A stretch of 64,000 nt of DNA from JBDTSW01 sp963807385 (GTDB taxonomy: Bacteria > Actinomycetota > Thermoleophilia > Solirubrobacterales > 70-9): NCBI GenBank assembly GCA_963807385.1, contig CAWEBQ010000002.1, positions 434,001 through 498,000 on the forward strand. The letters are read 5' to 3'. Numbering within the stretch: position 1 is the stretch's first letter; each line of letters opens with the position of its first letter. The position numbers and the translations under genes are program-made. The notes beneath the pieces are model-generated. The model was not told where the DNA came from, did no database searches, and saw nothing but the letters and a program-made list of their open reading frames with translations. This document shows positions 8,462-15,201 of this stretch, one piece after another.

Positions 8462-9865
8462 TCAGCTACGGGCCTTGACGGACCCGAGCCGGTCCAGCCC
8501 GCGGGTGTGCGAGACGTACTCGTGGATCCGCCGATCGAGCGCAAGTTCGCGCTCGAAGTCGGCGTCCGCGCCGTGGCGGTAGTTGACGTCCTTGTCCTCG
8601 AGCACCTTCACGAACAGGTCGACCAGCTTCGCGTCGAGCTGGGTGCCCGCGATCTGCTGTAGCTCGGCGACCGCGTCGTAGGAACTGATCGGCTCGCGGT
8701 AGGAGTCTCGCGCAGTCATCACGTCGTAGGCGTCGGCGACCGCCACGATCCGGGCGAGCACCGGGATCTCCTCGCCCTCGAGGCCGCGCGGGTAACCGAG
8801 GCCGTCGATCCGCTCGTGGTGGGCGAGGATCAGCTCGCCGACAGGCCGGTAGCCGTCGATCTGCGAGACGATCCGGGCTCCCTCCTCGGGATGCTTTCGG
8901 ATCTGCTCCCAGTCGCCCTCGACCAGCTCCGTGGATCCCTTCAGGATGCGGTCGGGGAGGATGAACTTGCCGATGTCGTGCAGCAGCCCCGCCGTGTGCG
9001 CGAGGTCCTGGTCGTCCTCCGGGAGCCCGGCGGCGACAGCGATCTCGCGCGAGTAGCGGGCGACGGCGGCGCTGTGGCGCGCCGTCATCCGGTCGCGCAG
9101 GTCGAGGGTTCGCAGCAGAGCGCTGAGCAGGGCGACCTGGAAGCCTGCCAGCTGCTTGGCCCGAAGCTCCAGCTCATCCGCCCGCTCCTGCGAGACCAGC
9201 AGGGCCCCGATCAGGTACTGGAAAGCGATCACGAGAACACCAAGCAGGGCAACCGCCGCCACGCCGGCCTCCATGTAGGCGTAGACGACGCCCAGGGCGA
9301 GCAGGGCGGAGGCAAGTTCGGAGGGCAAGAGGGGGACGAGCGCGCGCCGGAACTTGGTCGCGAGGCGCGAGCGCTCGACGTAGCTCGAGTAGCCGGCGAT
9401 CAGGACGAAGTCGATCAGCAGCGCCAGGGCGAACACGCCCAGGACCAGCAGGTAGAAGTCCGGGTCGTCGCCGGGGGTCCCGGTCGCCTGGAGGACCTCG
9501 TGGAAGACGATTCCAGCCGCCAGCGGGAACCAGGCGTAGGTGACGAGGTTGATCAGCAGGTCCGTCCCGGCGTACCGCGACCGCAGCCAGCCGGCCAGAA
9601 TGGTCACGACCCCGATCACGGCCGCGGGCGCGGCTCCCAGAACGACTGCGCCGGCGACGATCGCGAGAAAGCTCGACGAGAGCTTGACGCGGTGCGTGGG
9701 CGTGTCGAGTGCCGTGAGGTCGCCCAGGACCGAGACGACCAGCAGGGTCGCCAGCAGCGGCAGGTCCCAGTCCGCGCTGGGCGCCCGTGTCAGGGCGACC
9801 GCGGCCGCAACGGCCAGAGCCGCGAGCTCCGCCGCGATCACTACGCGTGTCGGTCGATCCGTCAC
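8462..9865 (-). CDS. Membrane-bound HD-GYP cyclic-di-GMP phosphodiesterase
   Basis: 467 residues. The first 220 form about eight membrane helices, then a short linker helix leads to an HD-GYP domain with 'LLHDIGK' and 'HHERIDGLGYP', the metal-binding and GYP signatures. The predicted reaction is hydrolysis of c-di-GMP. Similar MASE-like multi-TM HD-GYP proteins are common in Thermoleophilia. It is downstream of the BldC-like gene on the same strand (33 bp), so the two may form an operon linking a DNA-binding regulator to c-di-GMP turnover. Confidence 0.88.
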   Translation of the reverse strand: MTDRPTRVVIAAELAALAVAAAVALTRAPSADWDLPLLATLLVVSVLGDLTALDTPTHRVKLSSSFLAIVAGAVVLGAAPAAVIGVVTILAGWLRSRYAGTDLLINLVTYAWFPLAAGIVFHEVLQATGTPGDDPDFYLLVLGVFALALLIDFVLIAGYSSYVERSRLATKFRRALVPLLPSELASALLALGVVYAYMEAGVAAVALLGVLVIAFQYLIGALLVSQERADELELRAKQLAGFQVALLSALLRTLDLRDRMTARHSAAVARYSREIAVAAGLPEDDQDLAHTAGLLHDIGKFILPDRILKGSTELVEGDWEQIRKHPEEGARIVSQIDGYRPVGELILAHHERIDGLGYPRGLEGEEIPVLARIVAVADAYDVMTARDSYREPISSYDAVAELQQIAGTQLDAKLVDLFVKVLEDKDVNYRHGADADFERELALDRRIHEYVSHTRGLDRLGSVKARS

Positions 9866-9898
9866 CGGATCCCCTTCCCGTCTGCTCCGTTCGGCCGG

Positions 9899-10141
9899 CT
9901 AGCCGCCGATGACCCCGGCGCCACGGCCGAGGCGCGGCACGCCGACGCTGCCGGGCTGGCGCATCGACTGCATGAACTCGTCGAGGTCCTCCACCGCGAA
10001 GCGGCGCTGGCCCCCGGGCGTGCGATAGACAGGGACGAGTCCGTCATTCGACCACTTGCGCAGCGACGCGGCGCTGACGCCGAGGTACGTTGCGGCCCGC
10101 CCGACGTTGAGCAGTCTGGCCTCTTCTTGCATCACGTGCAT
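9899..10141 (-). CDS. BldC-like MerR-family DNA-binding protein
   Basis: 80 residues consisting of one winged helix-turn-helix: 'LNVGRAATYLGVSAASLRKWSNDG' then 'RTPGGQRRF', with an acidic helix after it. The length and lack of an effector domain match BldC of Streptomyces and HTH_17/excisionase-like proteins. ATG 10141 has a GGGAAG ribosome site. No phage or plasmid context is present here, so a regulatory role is preferred over excisionase. Upstream, two imperfect copies of AAGT(TG)ACAAGGG occur at 10184 and 10222. Confidence 0.75.
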   Translation of the reverse strand: MHVMQEEARLLNVGRAATYLGVSAASLRKWSNDGLVPVYRTPGGQRRFAVEDLDEFMQSMRQPGSVGVPRLGRGAGVIGG

Positions 10142-10256
10142 CTACTCGCTTCCCAGTAATCCGATCCCGCGGAAACCCGCGAGAAGTTGACAAGGGCTGC
10201 GAGTGTCAGCTCCTGGCTAGCAAGTAACAAGGGACGCGACCTGGGGATGACAGGAA

Positions 10257-10288
10257 CTGCGCAGGTTCGGGTCGGCGAACCTGCGCAG
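10257..10288 (-). terminator. Perfect 13-bp inverted repeat after the MerR/B12-fold gene
   Basis: Arms CTGCGCAGGTTCG (10257-10269) and CGAACCTGCGCAG (10276-10288) flank a 6-nt loop. Position just after the stop of the gene ending at 10322 suggests termination, but no U-run follows on the minus strand. A partial copy of the arm (TGCGCAGGTTC) recurs at 11184-11194 in that gene's own leader, so a protein-binding role is possible. Confidence 0.45.
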
Positions 10289-10321
10289 ACCGCGCAGGTC
10301 GCAGCGGATCGTGCAGCTGCC

Positions 10322-11146
10322 CTAGGCGGTGAGTGCGGCCAGGAGCGACTCGGTGGCCTCGCCCGGACCCTGGCCGAGGCTGGGCAGGCCGGAGCGGCCG
10401 GCGACGAGGTTCGCCGCGCGATAGCCGTACAGGCGCGTCAACCCGCCGCCGTTCAGGACCCGGCGAAGGTGCTCGCCGAGGACGTCGACGCGCGCCTCGG
10501 TTCCGCAGATCACTGCGGCTCGCGGCTCGAGCGCCCGCAATGCACGCTCGAACCGCCCGGCGGCCAGGTCGGCCGAGAGCAACAGCACGCGGAGCCCGGC
10601 ACGGCGAAGGAACAACTCGAGCGCCTGCGTCTGAGCGATCTCGGGCCCCACGGCGGCACCTGAGTCGAGCAACAGGACACCCTCGGGCCGGGTGGCTGGG
10701 GGCGCCAGACGGCGTGCCGCGTGCAGCCATCCGACTGCCCAGCGGCTCGCGTGCTCCAGTTCGGCCTCGCTGCCGTTCCTCTGCGCTGCGAGGTCCAGCG
10801 CCGGAAGGAGCACCTCCTCGACCGTGCGCTCGAGCGAGCGCACCGCGAGGCTCTCCTCCAGCTCGCGGTCGGCTGCGGCCTGATCGAACCTGTCGAGGGC
10901 TCTGAGCAGGCGCCCGGGAGAGGTCGGCCCGCGGCCGCGGCGCCTGGCGACGTCCACTGCGGAGGAGATGTTGCCGGTCTCGGCCAGCGCCTCGCGGAGG
11001 GCCTCGATCTCGCCGAGGTCGTACTGGCGGTGATTGCCCGGGGTGCGGCGCGGACTGGGATAGCCGAGGCGTCGCTCCCAGGTTCGGAGAGTGGAGGGGC
11101 TGACGCCGAGGAGTTCAGCTGCGGCTGCGGTTCGGATGCCGGACAT
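10322..11146 (-). CDS. MerR-family regulator with a B12-binding-like domain lacking the axial His
   Basis: 274 residues from ATG 11146, chosen because AGGAAGAG precedes it; a TTG six codons upstream is weaker. Residues 1-70 are a MerR winged helix ('AELLGVSPSTLRTWERRLGYPSP'-like region). Residues about 80-170 resemble the four-helix cap of CarH/LitR photoreceptors, with 'ELEH' retained. The Rossmann-like part has 'LDSGAAVG' where CarH has D/ExHxxG, so the cobalamin-ligating His is missing. It probably senses something other than canonical adenosylcobalamin, or nothing. The family assignment is by pattern and the loss is seen directly. Confidence 0.72.
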   Translation of the reverse strand: MSGIRTAAAAELLGVSPSTLRTWERRLGYPSPRRTPGNHRQYDLGEIEALREALAETGNISSAVDVARRRGRGPTSPGRLLRALDRFDQAAADRELEESLAVRSLERTVEEVLLPALDLAAQRNGSEAELEHASRWAVGWLHAARRLAPPATRPEGVLLLDSGAAVGPEIAQTQALELFLRRAGLRVLLLSADLAAGRFERALRALEPRAAVICGTEARVDVLGEHLRRVLNGGGLTRLYGYRAANLVAGRSGLPSLGQGPGEATESLLAALTA

Positions 11147-11227
11147 GGGTCTCTTCCTGATCAAGGGAGGCCTGCGCGGGCGGTGCGCAGGTTCAGGCAG
11201 TGCTTTGTCTCAGCTTCCAGCGCTTTT

Positions 11228-11252
11228 TGCAAGTCCTGGCACTGAACTTGCA
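11228..11252. promoter_or_regulatory. Inverted TGCAAGT pair in the MerR/B12-fold gene promoter
   Basis: TGCAAGT (11228-11234) and ACTTGCA (11246-11252) form an inverted repeat with an 11-nt centre, about 80 bp before the gene that ends at 10322. The same heptamer core occurs in front of the MFS gene, so this may be an autoregulatory operator. Inference only. Confidence 0.45.
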
Positions 11253-11264
11253 GCGCGCGGGCCG

Positions 11265-12191
11265 CTATGCGCCGACCACCGCGGCCCCGCGACCCGCCGC
11301 CTTCGCCGCCCAGGAGGCCTCCTCGGCGGCGTCAAGCAGGCTCTGCGAATCGCTGCCGTGCTCAGGGCACGAGGCGATGCCGGCCGAGATGGCGATCCTG
11401 GGCCCGGAGGGGTCCTGGGCCTCGTCAACGAGCTCACAGAGCCGCTCGGCCAGGGGTAAGACGTCCGCCGCCGCCCGCTGCGGGGAAAGCACGCACAGAC
11501 GGTGGTCCGCCATCAGGAAGGCCCGGTCGCCCGGTGGGATCTGTCGGCGGACCAGGCTGGCGACCGCGTCGAGTATCCGCTCGCCGGCGTCCCGGCCGTA
11601 GGCCTCATGGATGTGAGCGATCCCGTCGACATCGACGACGAGGACGGCGAGCGGCTGGTCGTGGCGCGTCTCCGAGATAAGGATGCGGAACCACTCGTGC
11701 AGCTCGGCCTCGCCCGGTAGGCCGGTGACCGGATCGACCGCGGCGTCGCCGCTTCGTTCGCGCACGAGGCGCTGGGATACCTGTGCCTGAACGTCGCCGA
11801 AGATCTCGGCCAATCGCGCCACCGAGCCGGCGAAGGCTCCCATTCGCCGCTCGGGGATCTCCCGGCGGAGGGCCTCGACCAGCAGGGCCTGGAGCGCCGC
11901 CAGGTCGCGCGGGATCTCGTGGGCGGCTGCCCCGTGGCGCAGTTGGGCCAGCTCGCCGACGCGCTCGAGGCCCTCGGCCGGAAGCTCCAGCCCGCCAGGC
12001 GGCGCCGGATCCCCCAGGCCCCGGAGGATGTCGGAGACGAGCGCCGGGCCCTCCTCGAGGACCCACGTCATCGGGATCCCCCGGATCTCGCGCGGGGGTG
12101 TCCGCTCGATGAGGTCGAGCAGCCAGGCCTTGGCCAACTCCTCGCGCGCTCGTCGAGAGCGGGTGATGCCGACGTCGCCTGGACGGTCCAA
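11265..12191 (-). CDS. GGDEF-fold protein with degenerate active site
   Basis: 308 residues. The C-terminal 160 follow the GGDEF fold ('LAVLVVDVDGIAHIHEAYGRDAGERIL' region contains the usual substrate-binding pattern), but the GG(D/E)EF loop reads 'MADHR'. It is therefore unlikely to make c-di-GMP and may bind a nucleotide as a sensor. The N-terminal 140 residues are helical and unrecognised. The start appears to be TTG 12191. It lies upstream of and parallel to the MerR/B12-fold gene. Confidence 0.75.
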   Translation of the reverse strand: MDRPGDVGITRSRRAREELAKAWLLDLIERTPPREIRGIPMTWVLEEGPALVSDILRGLGDPAPPGGLELPAEGLERVGELAQLRHGAAAHEIPRDLAALQALLVEALRREIPERRMGAFAGSVARLAEIFGDVQAQVSQRLVRERSGDAAVDPVTGLPGEAELHEWFRILISETRHDQPLAVLVVDVDGIAHIHEAYGRDAGERILDAVASLVRRQIPPGDRAFLMADHRLCVLSPQRAAADVLPLAERLCELVDEAQDPSGPRIAISAGIASCPEHGSDSQSLLDAAEEASWAAKAAGRGAAVVGA

Positions 12192-12301
12192 GGTGGGCCA
12201 AAGCTAGCCCATCCGCCAGTCGCCCTTTCCGCACACCGCGGTGCAGCCCTTGGCCGGTGGAGGTCTAGACTCGCCGGCGGAGGCCAAACTGGCTGGAGAT
12301 C

Positions 12302-13540
12302 ATGGCGGCGGAAAAGGAAACGGAGTTCGGGCAGGCACCCCCCAACGGGGTCTCGGAGGCCGACGCCCTGGAGGACCAAAAGGGGGGCGACGCCATCATC
12401 GGCGCTGCCCTCGAGGGCCTGCGCCGGGCCGCCCACGAGGTCGAGGTCGAGCGTTCAGTCACCGCGACGCTTCAGCACAGCATCCTGAGGGAGCACCTGC
12501 CGGAGATCCCCGGCATAAGCCTGGCCGCCCGCTATCAGCCGGGGAGCGCCGAGGCCGAGATCGGCGGTGACTGGTACGACCTGATCCCGTTGCGGGACGG
12601 CAAGGCGGGTGCGGTCATCGGCGACGTTGTCGGGCGAGGCGTGGCCGCTGCGGCCCGGATGGCGCACCTGCAGAGCGCGGTGCGGGCCTACGCCCTCGAG
12701 GGCCTGCGTCCATCGGTGGTGCTCGAGCGCACCGATGCCTTCGCCCAGGAGCTCGAGAATCGGGGGATGGCGACGCTCCACTACGCGGTGCTCGATCCCC
12801 AGGCGGGGACGCTCCGTTTCGCGAGCGCCGGGCATCCGCCACCCCTCATCATCACCCCGGCCGGCGAGGCGATCTTCGCCGAGGGCCGCCCGGGCAGCCC
12901 GCTCGGCACGGTCACGTTCCCCTCCTACGAGGAGAGCGTCGTTGCGCTTGAGCCCGGGTCGGTGGTGCTGCTGTACACAGACGGCCTCGTGGAGCGGCCG
13001 ACCGTTCCGCTCGCGGACGGGATGGAAGCCCTGGCCGAGGCCGCGGCGGGCCAGACCGACCCGGAAGCGCTCTGCCGGACCCTGCCCGCCGAGGTGCTCG
13101 ACAGTCGTTCCGCCGACGACATCGCGTTGCTGGCAATCCGCCTGGAGCCGCTCCCGACCGACCGGCTCTCCCTCACGCTGTCGGCCGAATCGCGCTCGCT
13201 CGCGACCCTCCGGCGGGTCCTGGGACGGTGGCTGAAGACCGCGGGGGCGGGGGAGACCGAGATCTACGAGACCCTCGTCGCGGTCGGCGAGGCGAGCGCC
13301 AACGCGATCGCTCACGCCTACCCGGCGGGCGACGCGTCGTTCGATGTCGAGGCCGCGAGGCTGGGCCCCGACTTGGAGATCACCGTGCGCGACTACGGGC
13401 GGTGGCGCCCGGCGCGGGGCGAGGAGCGCCGGCGGGGCCTCACCCTGATGGAGCAGCTCATGGGCGAGGTCAGCATCGACAAGGGCAGCGGCGGCACCAC
13501 CGTCGTGCTCCGGCGGTCGCTCGGGAACGGAGCCTTGTGA
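12302..13540 (+). CDS. SpoIIE-type phosphatase fused to an RsbW-like HATPase
   Basis: 412 residues from ATG 12302 with GGAG upstream. Residues about 50-275 form a PP2C/SpoIIE domain ('AEIGGDWYDLIPL', 'GDVVGRGV', 'LYTDGLVE', 'SADDIALL'), which dephosphorylates anti-anti-sigma factors. Residues about 285-410 form a HATPase_c_2 domain with an N-box-like 'GEASANAIAHAY', as in anti-sigma kinases. Both antagonistic activities are therefore in one chain. The STAS gene starts inside its stop codon (GTGA), making a compact partner-switching module. Confidence 0.88.
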   Translation: MAAEKETEFGQAPPNGVSEADALEDQKGGDAIIGAALEGLRRAAHEVEVERSVTATLQHSILREHLPEIPGISLAARYQPGSAEAEIGGDWYDLIPLRDGKAGAVIGDVVGRGVAAAARMAHLQSAVRAYALEGLRPSVVLERTDAFAQELENRGMATLHYAVLDPQAGTLRFASAGHPPPLIITPAGEAIFAEGRPGSPLGTVTFPSYEESVVALEPGSVVLLYTDGLVERPTVPLADGMEALAEAAAGQTDPEALCRTLPAEVLDSRSADDIALLAIRLEPLPTDRLSLTLSAESRSLATLRRVLGRWLKTAGAGETEIYETLVAVGEASANAIAHAYPAGDASFDVEAARLGPDLEITVRDYGRWRPARGEERRRGLTLMEQLMGEVSIDKGSGGTTVVLRRSLGNGAL

Positions 13541-13899
13541 GGGACCGGCTGAGTGAGGTGGAGTTCGACGACCGCGACGGCGTCCTGGTCGCCCGGATCA
13601 GCGGTGAGGTCGACGGCTCGAACGCCGTCGAGCTGGGGCGAGCGCTCGGGGAGCGGCTTCCCAGTGCGGCCCACGGGCTCGTACTGGACTTAGCAGCGGT
13701 CTCGTACCTGGACAGCACCGGCATCGAGCTGCTCTTCGCCCTCGCCCGCCGCCTTTCGGACCGTCGCCAGCGCCTGCAGCTCGGAATCCCCTTGGCATCG
13801 CCCGTACGGCGTGTGCTTGAGATCTGCGACATCGGCACGGTCGCCCCGATCGCCGAGAGCGCCGAGGCGGCGGCGGACGCGATCCGCGACGGGGGATAG
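13537..13899 (+). CDS. STAS-domain anti-anti-sigma factor
   Basis: 120 residues from GTG 13537, which overlaps the preceding stop by 4 bp and has GGAACGGAG upstream. The sequence has the STAS pattern 'LVARISGEVDGSNA' and the phosphorylatable-Ser loop 'SYLDSTGIELL'. It should be phosphorylated by an RsbW-like kinase and dephosphorylated by a SpoIIE phosphatase, probably both domains of the upstream protein. No sigma factor gene lies in the window. Confidence 0.88.
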   Translation: MRDRLSEVEFDDRDGVLVARISGEVDGSNAVELGRALGERLPSAAHGLVLDLAAVSYLDSTGIELLFALARRLSDRRQRLQLGIPLASPVRRVLEICDIGTVAPIAESAEAAADAIRDGG

Positions 13900-13910
13900 C
13901 TCCCCGGGGG

Positions 13911-14708
13911 CTAGTCCGGAACGACGGCGGCGGTCCAGGACGAGCGGAAGCCGGCGAGTGCCTTCTCGGCGGCCGATGCGAGCTGCGGCCCGCCGGACCC
14001 GACGACCTCGGCGAGGCGGCCAGCCAAGGCCTGAAGCAGCAGGAGCTCCTGCCGCCCGGTTGGGCGGCTTGGCCGAATCGCCAGGCCGAGTACGCCGATC
14101 AGGCGCCCCTCGTCGACGAGGGGCACGGTGATCATCGCCCCGGTCTCGCCCCCTGGAACCTGCAGGATCTGCGCCCGCCGCTCGAGCGCAGCGGAACCGA
14201 GGGCTCCCTCTCCGAGGCCGATGCTGGCAGGGAGCCCGTCCGTCCCCTCGCCGGTCCTCTGGACCACCTGCTTCAGCGTCAGACCGTCCTCCTCGACCAG
14301 GTAGATCCAGCCGGCGTCCACATCCCACAGGCGCATGAGGCCATCCATCACCCTCTCAAGTGCACGCTTGGTCTCGGCCGCGCCCGCGGTGGGCGCGGGC
14401 CCCAGGGCTTCGGCTGCAGGGGCGGGGCCGGCATCCGCCGCCGGCGTAGAGATCTCTCGCCGGTTGAGCGCGATCACCACCGCCTGTGAGCGCGTCGTCG
14501 CGCCGAGCTTGGCCATGCCGTTGCGCACATGCGTGCGCACCGTCTCCGGCGACAGGACCAGCCTCTCGGCGATCTGCGCGCCGCTCAGGCCTTCGGCGAG
14601 CAGGCCGAAGACCTCGCGCTCACGTTTCGACAGCGGGCCGGCCCGCCGGCGCTCCGCGCGTGGCTTCGAACCTGCCTGTGTGTGCGTGCGTGCGGCGCCG
14701 TCGTCCAA
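13911..14708 (-). CDS. LuxR-type HTH regulator with C-terminal GAF domain
   Basis: 265 residues, apparent TTG start. The GerE/LuxR HTH is at the N-terminus ('LSKREREVFGLLAEGLSGAQIAERL', 'SPETVRTHVRNGMAKLGA'), the reverse of the usual order. After a low-complexity Ala/Pro linker the C-terminal 140 residues form a GAF domain ('MRLWDVDAGWIYLVEEDG', 'ITVPLVDEGRLIGVLGL'). It is a likely transcription factor sensing a small molecule or redox state through GAF. It is convergent with the STAS gene, and divergent from the LPFTG gene. Confidence 0.82.
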   Translation of the reverse strand: MDDGAARTHTQAGSKPRAERRRAGPLSKREREVFGLLAEGLSGAQIAERLVLSPETVRTHVRNGMAKLGATTRSQAVVIALNRREISTPAADAGPAPAAEALGPAPTAGAAETKRALERVMDGLMRLWDVDAGWIYLVEEDGLTLKQVVQRTGEGTDGLPASIGLGEGALGSAALERRAQILQVPGGETGAMITVPLVDEGRLIGVLGLAIRPSRPTGRQELLLLQALAGRLAEVVGSGGPQLASAAEKALAGFRSSWTAAVVPD

Positions 14709-14864
14709 GGTTCCGTACCCTCGCCGCCGAGGCTACCACTAACCGTTTTGAGGTATATGACCCCCTGGAATCCGGTAATTCCCCGTGCAAGGCTTGACTT
14801 TCGCCTCGCCTCCTGCGAACAGTGTTCTCTCGCCCAGGCCCCGGCCGCTCGCGGCCTCGACCCG

Positions 14865-15194
14865 ATGGGATGGTTTCACATTTTTCGCGTTCTTCGAACC
14901 TTGATGCTCGCCGCATGCGTGACGCTGGCGGCCCTCGCCCTGGCGACGCCCGCCTCGGCGCAGGACGAGCAGTTCAGAGTCTCCTCCGTCACCCAGGACC
15001 AGTACGGCGACAGCGCCGCGCAATACGGGGGCGGCGACAGCGCCGCGCAATACGGGGGCGGCGACAGCGCCGACCCGGCCTCGGTCGGGTCGCTGCCGTT
15101 CACCGGTCTCGACGTCGGCCTGCTGGCAGTTGCGGCGGCGGGTCTGGTCACCGCCGGTTTCCTGCTGCGCCGTCGGGCCGGCGCGGAGGGATAG
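14865..15194 (+). CDS. Small LPFTG-anchored surface protein with DQY and GDSAAQYGG repeats
   Basis: 109 residues from ATG 14865. A basic N-terminus and hydrophobic stretch ('LMLAACVTLAALAL', cleavage near 'ASAQD') form a signal peptide. The mature part begins with 'SSVTQDQYGD' and contains tandem 'GDSAAQYGG' units. The C-terminus is a complete sortase signal: 'LPFTG', a hydrophobic helix, then 'RRRAGAEG'. It should be covalently attached to the cell wall. No sortase gene is in the window. The upstream gap carries a TTGACT box near 14788. Confidence 0.8.
   Translation: MGWFHIFRVLRTLMLAACVTLAALALATPASAQDEQFRVSSVTQDQYGDSAAQYGGGDSAAQYGGGDSADPASVGSLPFTGLDVGLLAVAAAGLVTAGFLLRRRAGAEG
15006..15072 (+). 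repeat. 27-bp tandem repeat inside the LPFTG gene
   Basis: Two complete identical 27-bp units (starting at 15006 and 15033) and a partial third (15060) encode the 9-residue unit GDSAAQYGG. The identity at every base suggests recent slippage and possible length variation among strains. Confidence 0.85.
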
Positions 15195-15201
15195 CCGCGG
15201 C

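Noticed and set aside
8816..10159. 447-codon plus-strand frame
   Set aside because: Antisense to the HD-GYP and BldC-like genes; no domain-like pattern.
10322..11146. Cobalamin-dependent photoreceptor (CarH) call
   Set aside because: The axial-ligand His motif is missing, so light/B12 sensing was not assigned.
15006..15072. CRISPR-like short repeats
   Set aside because: The repeats are contiguous without spacers, in frame, and encode a peptide repeat in a surface protein.
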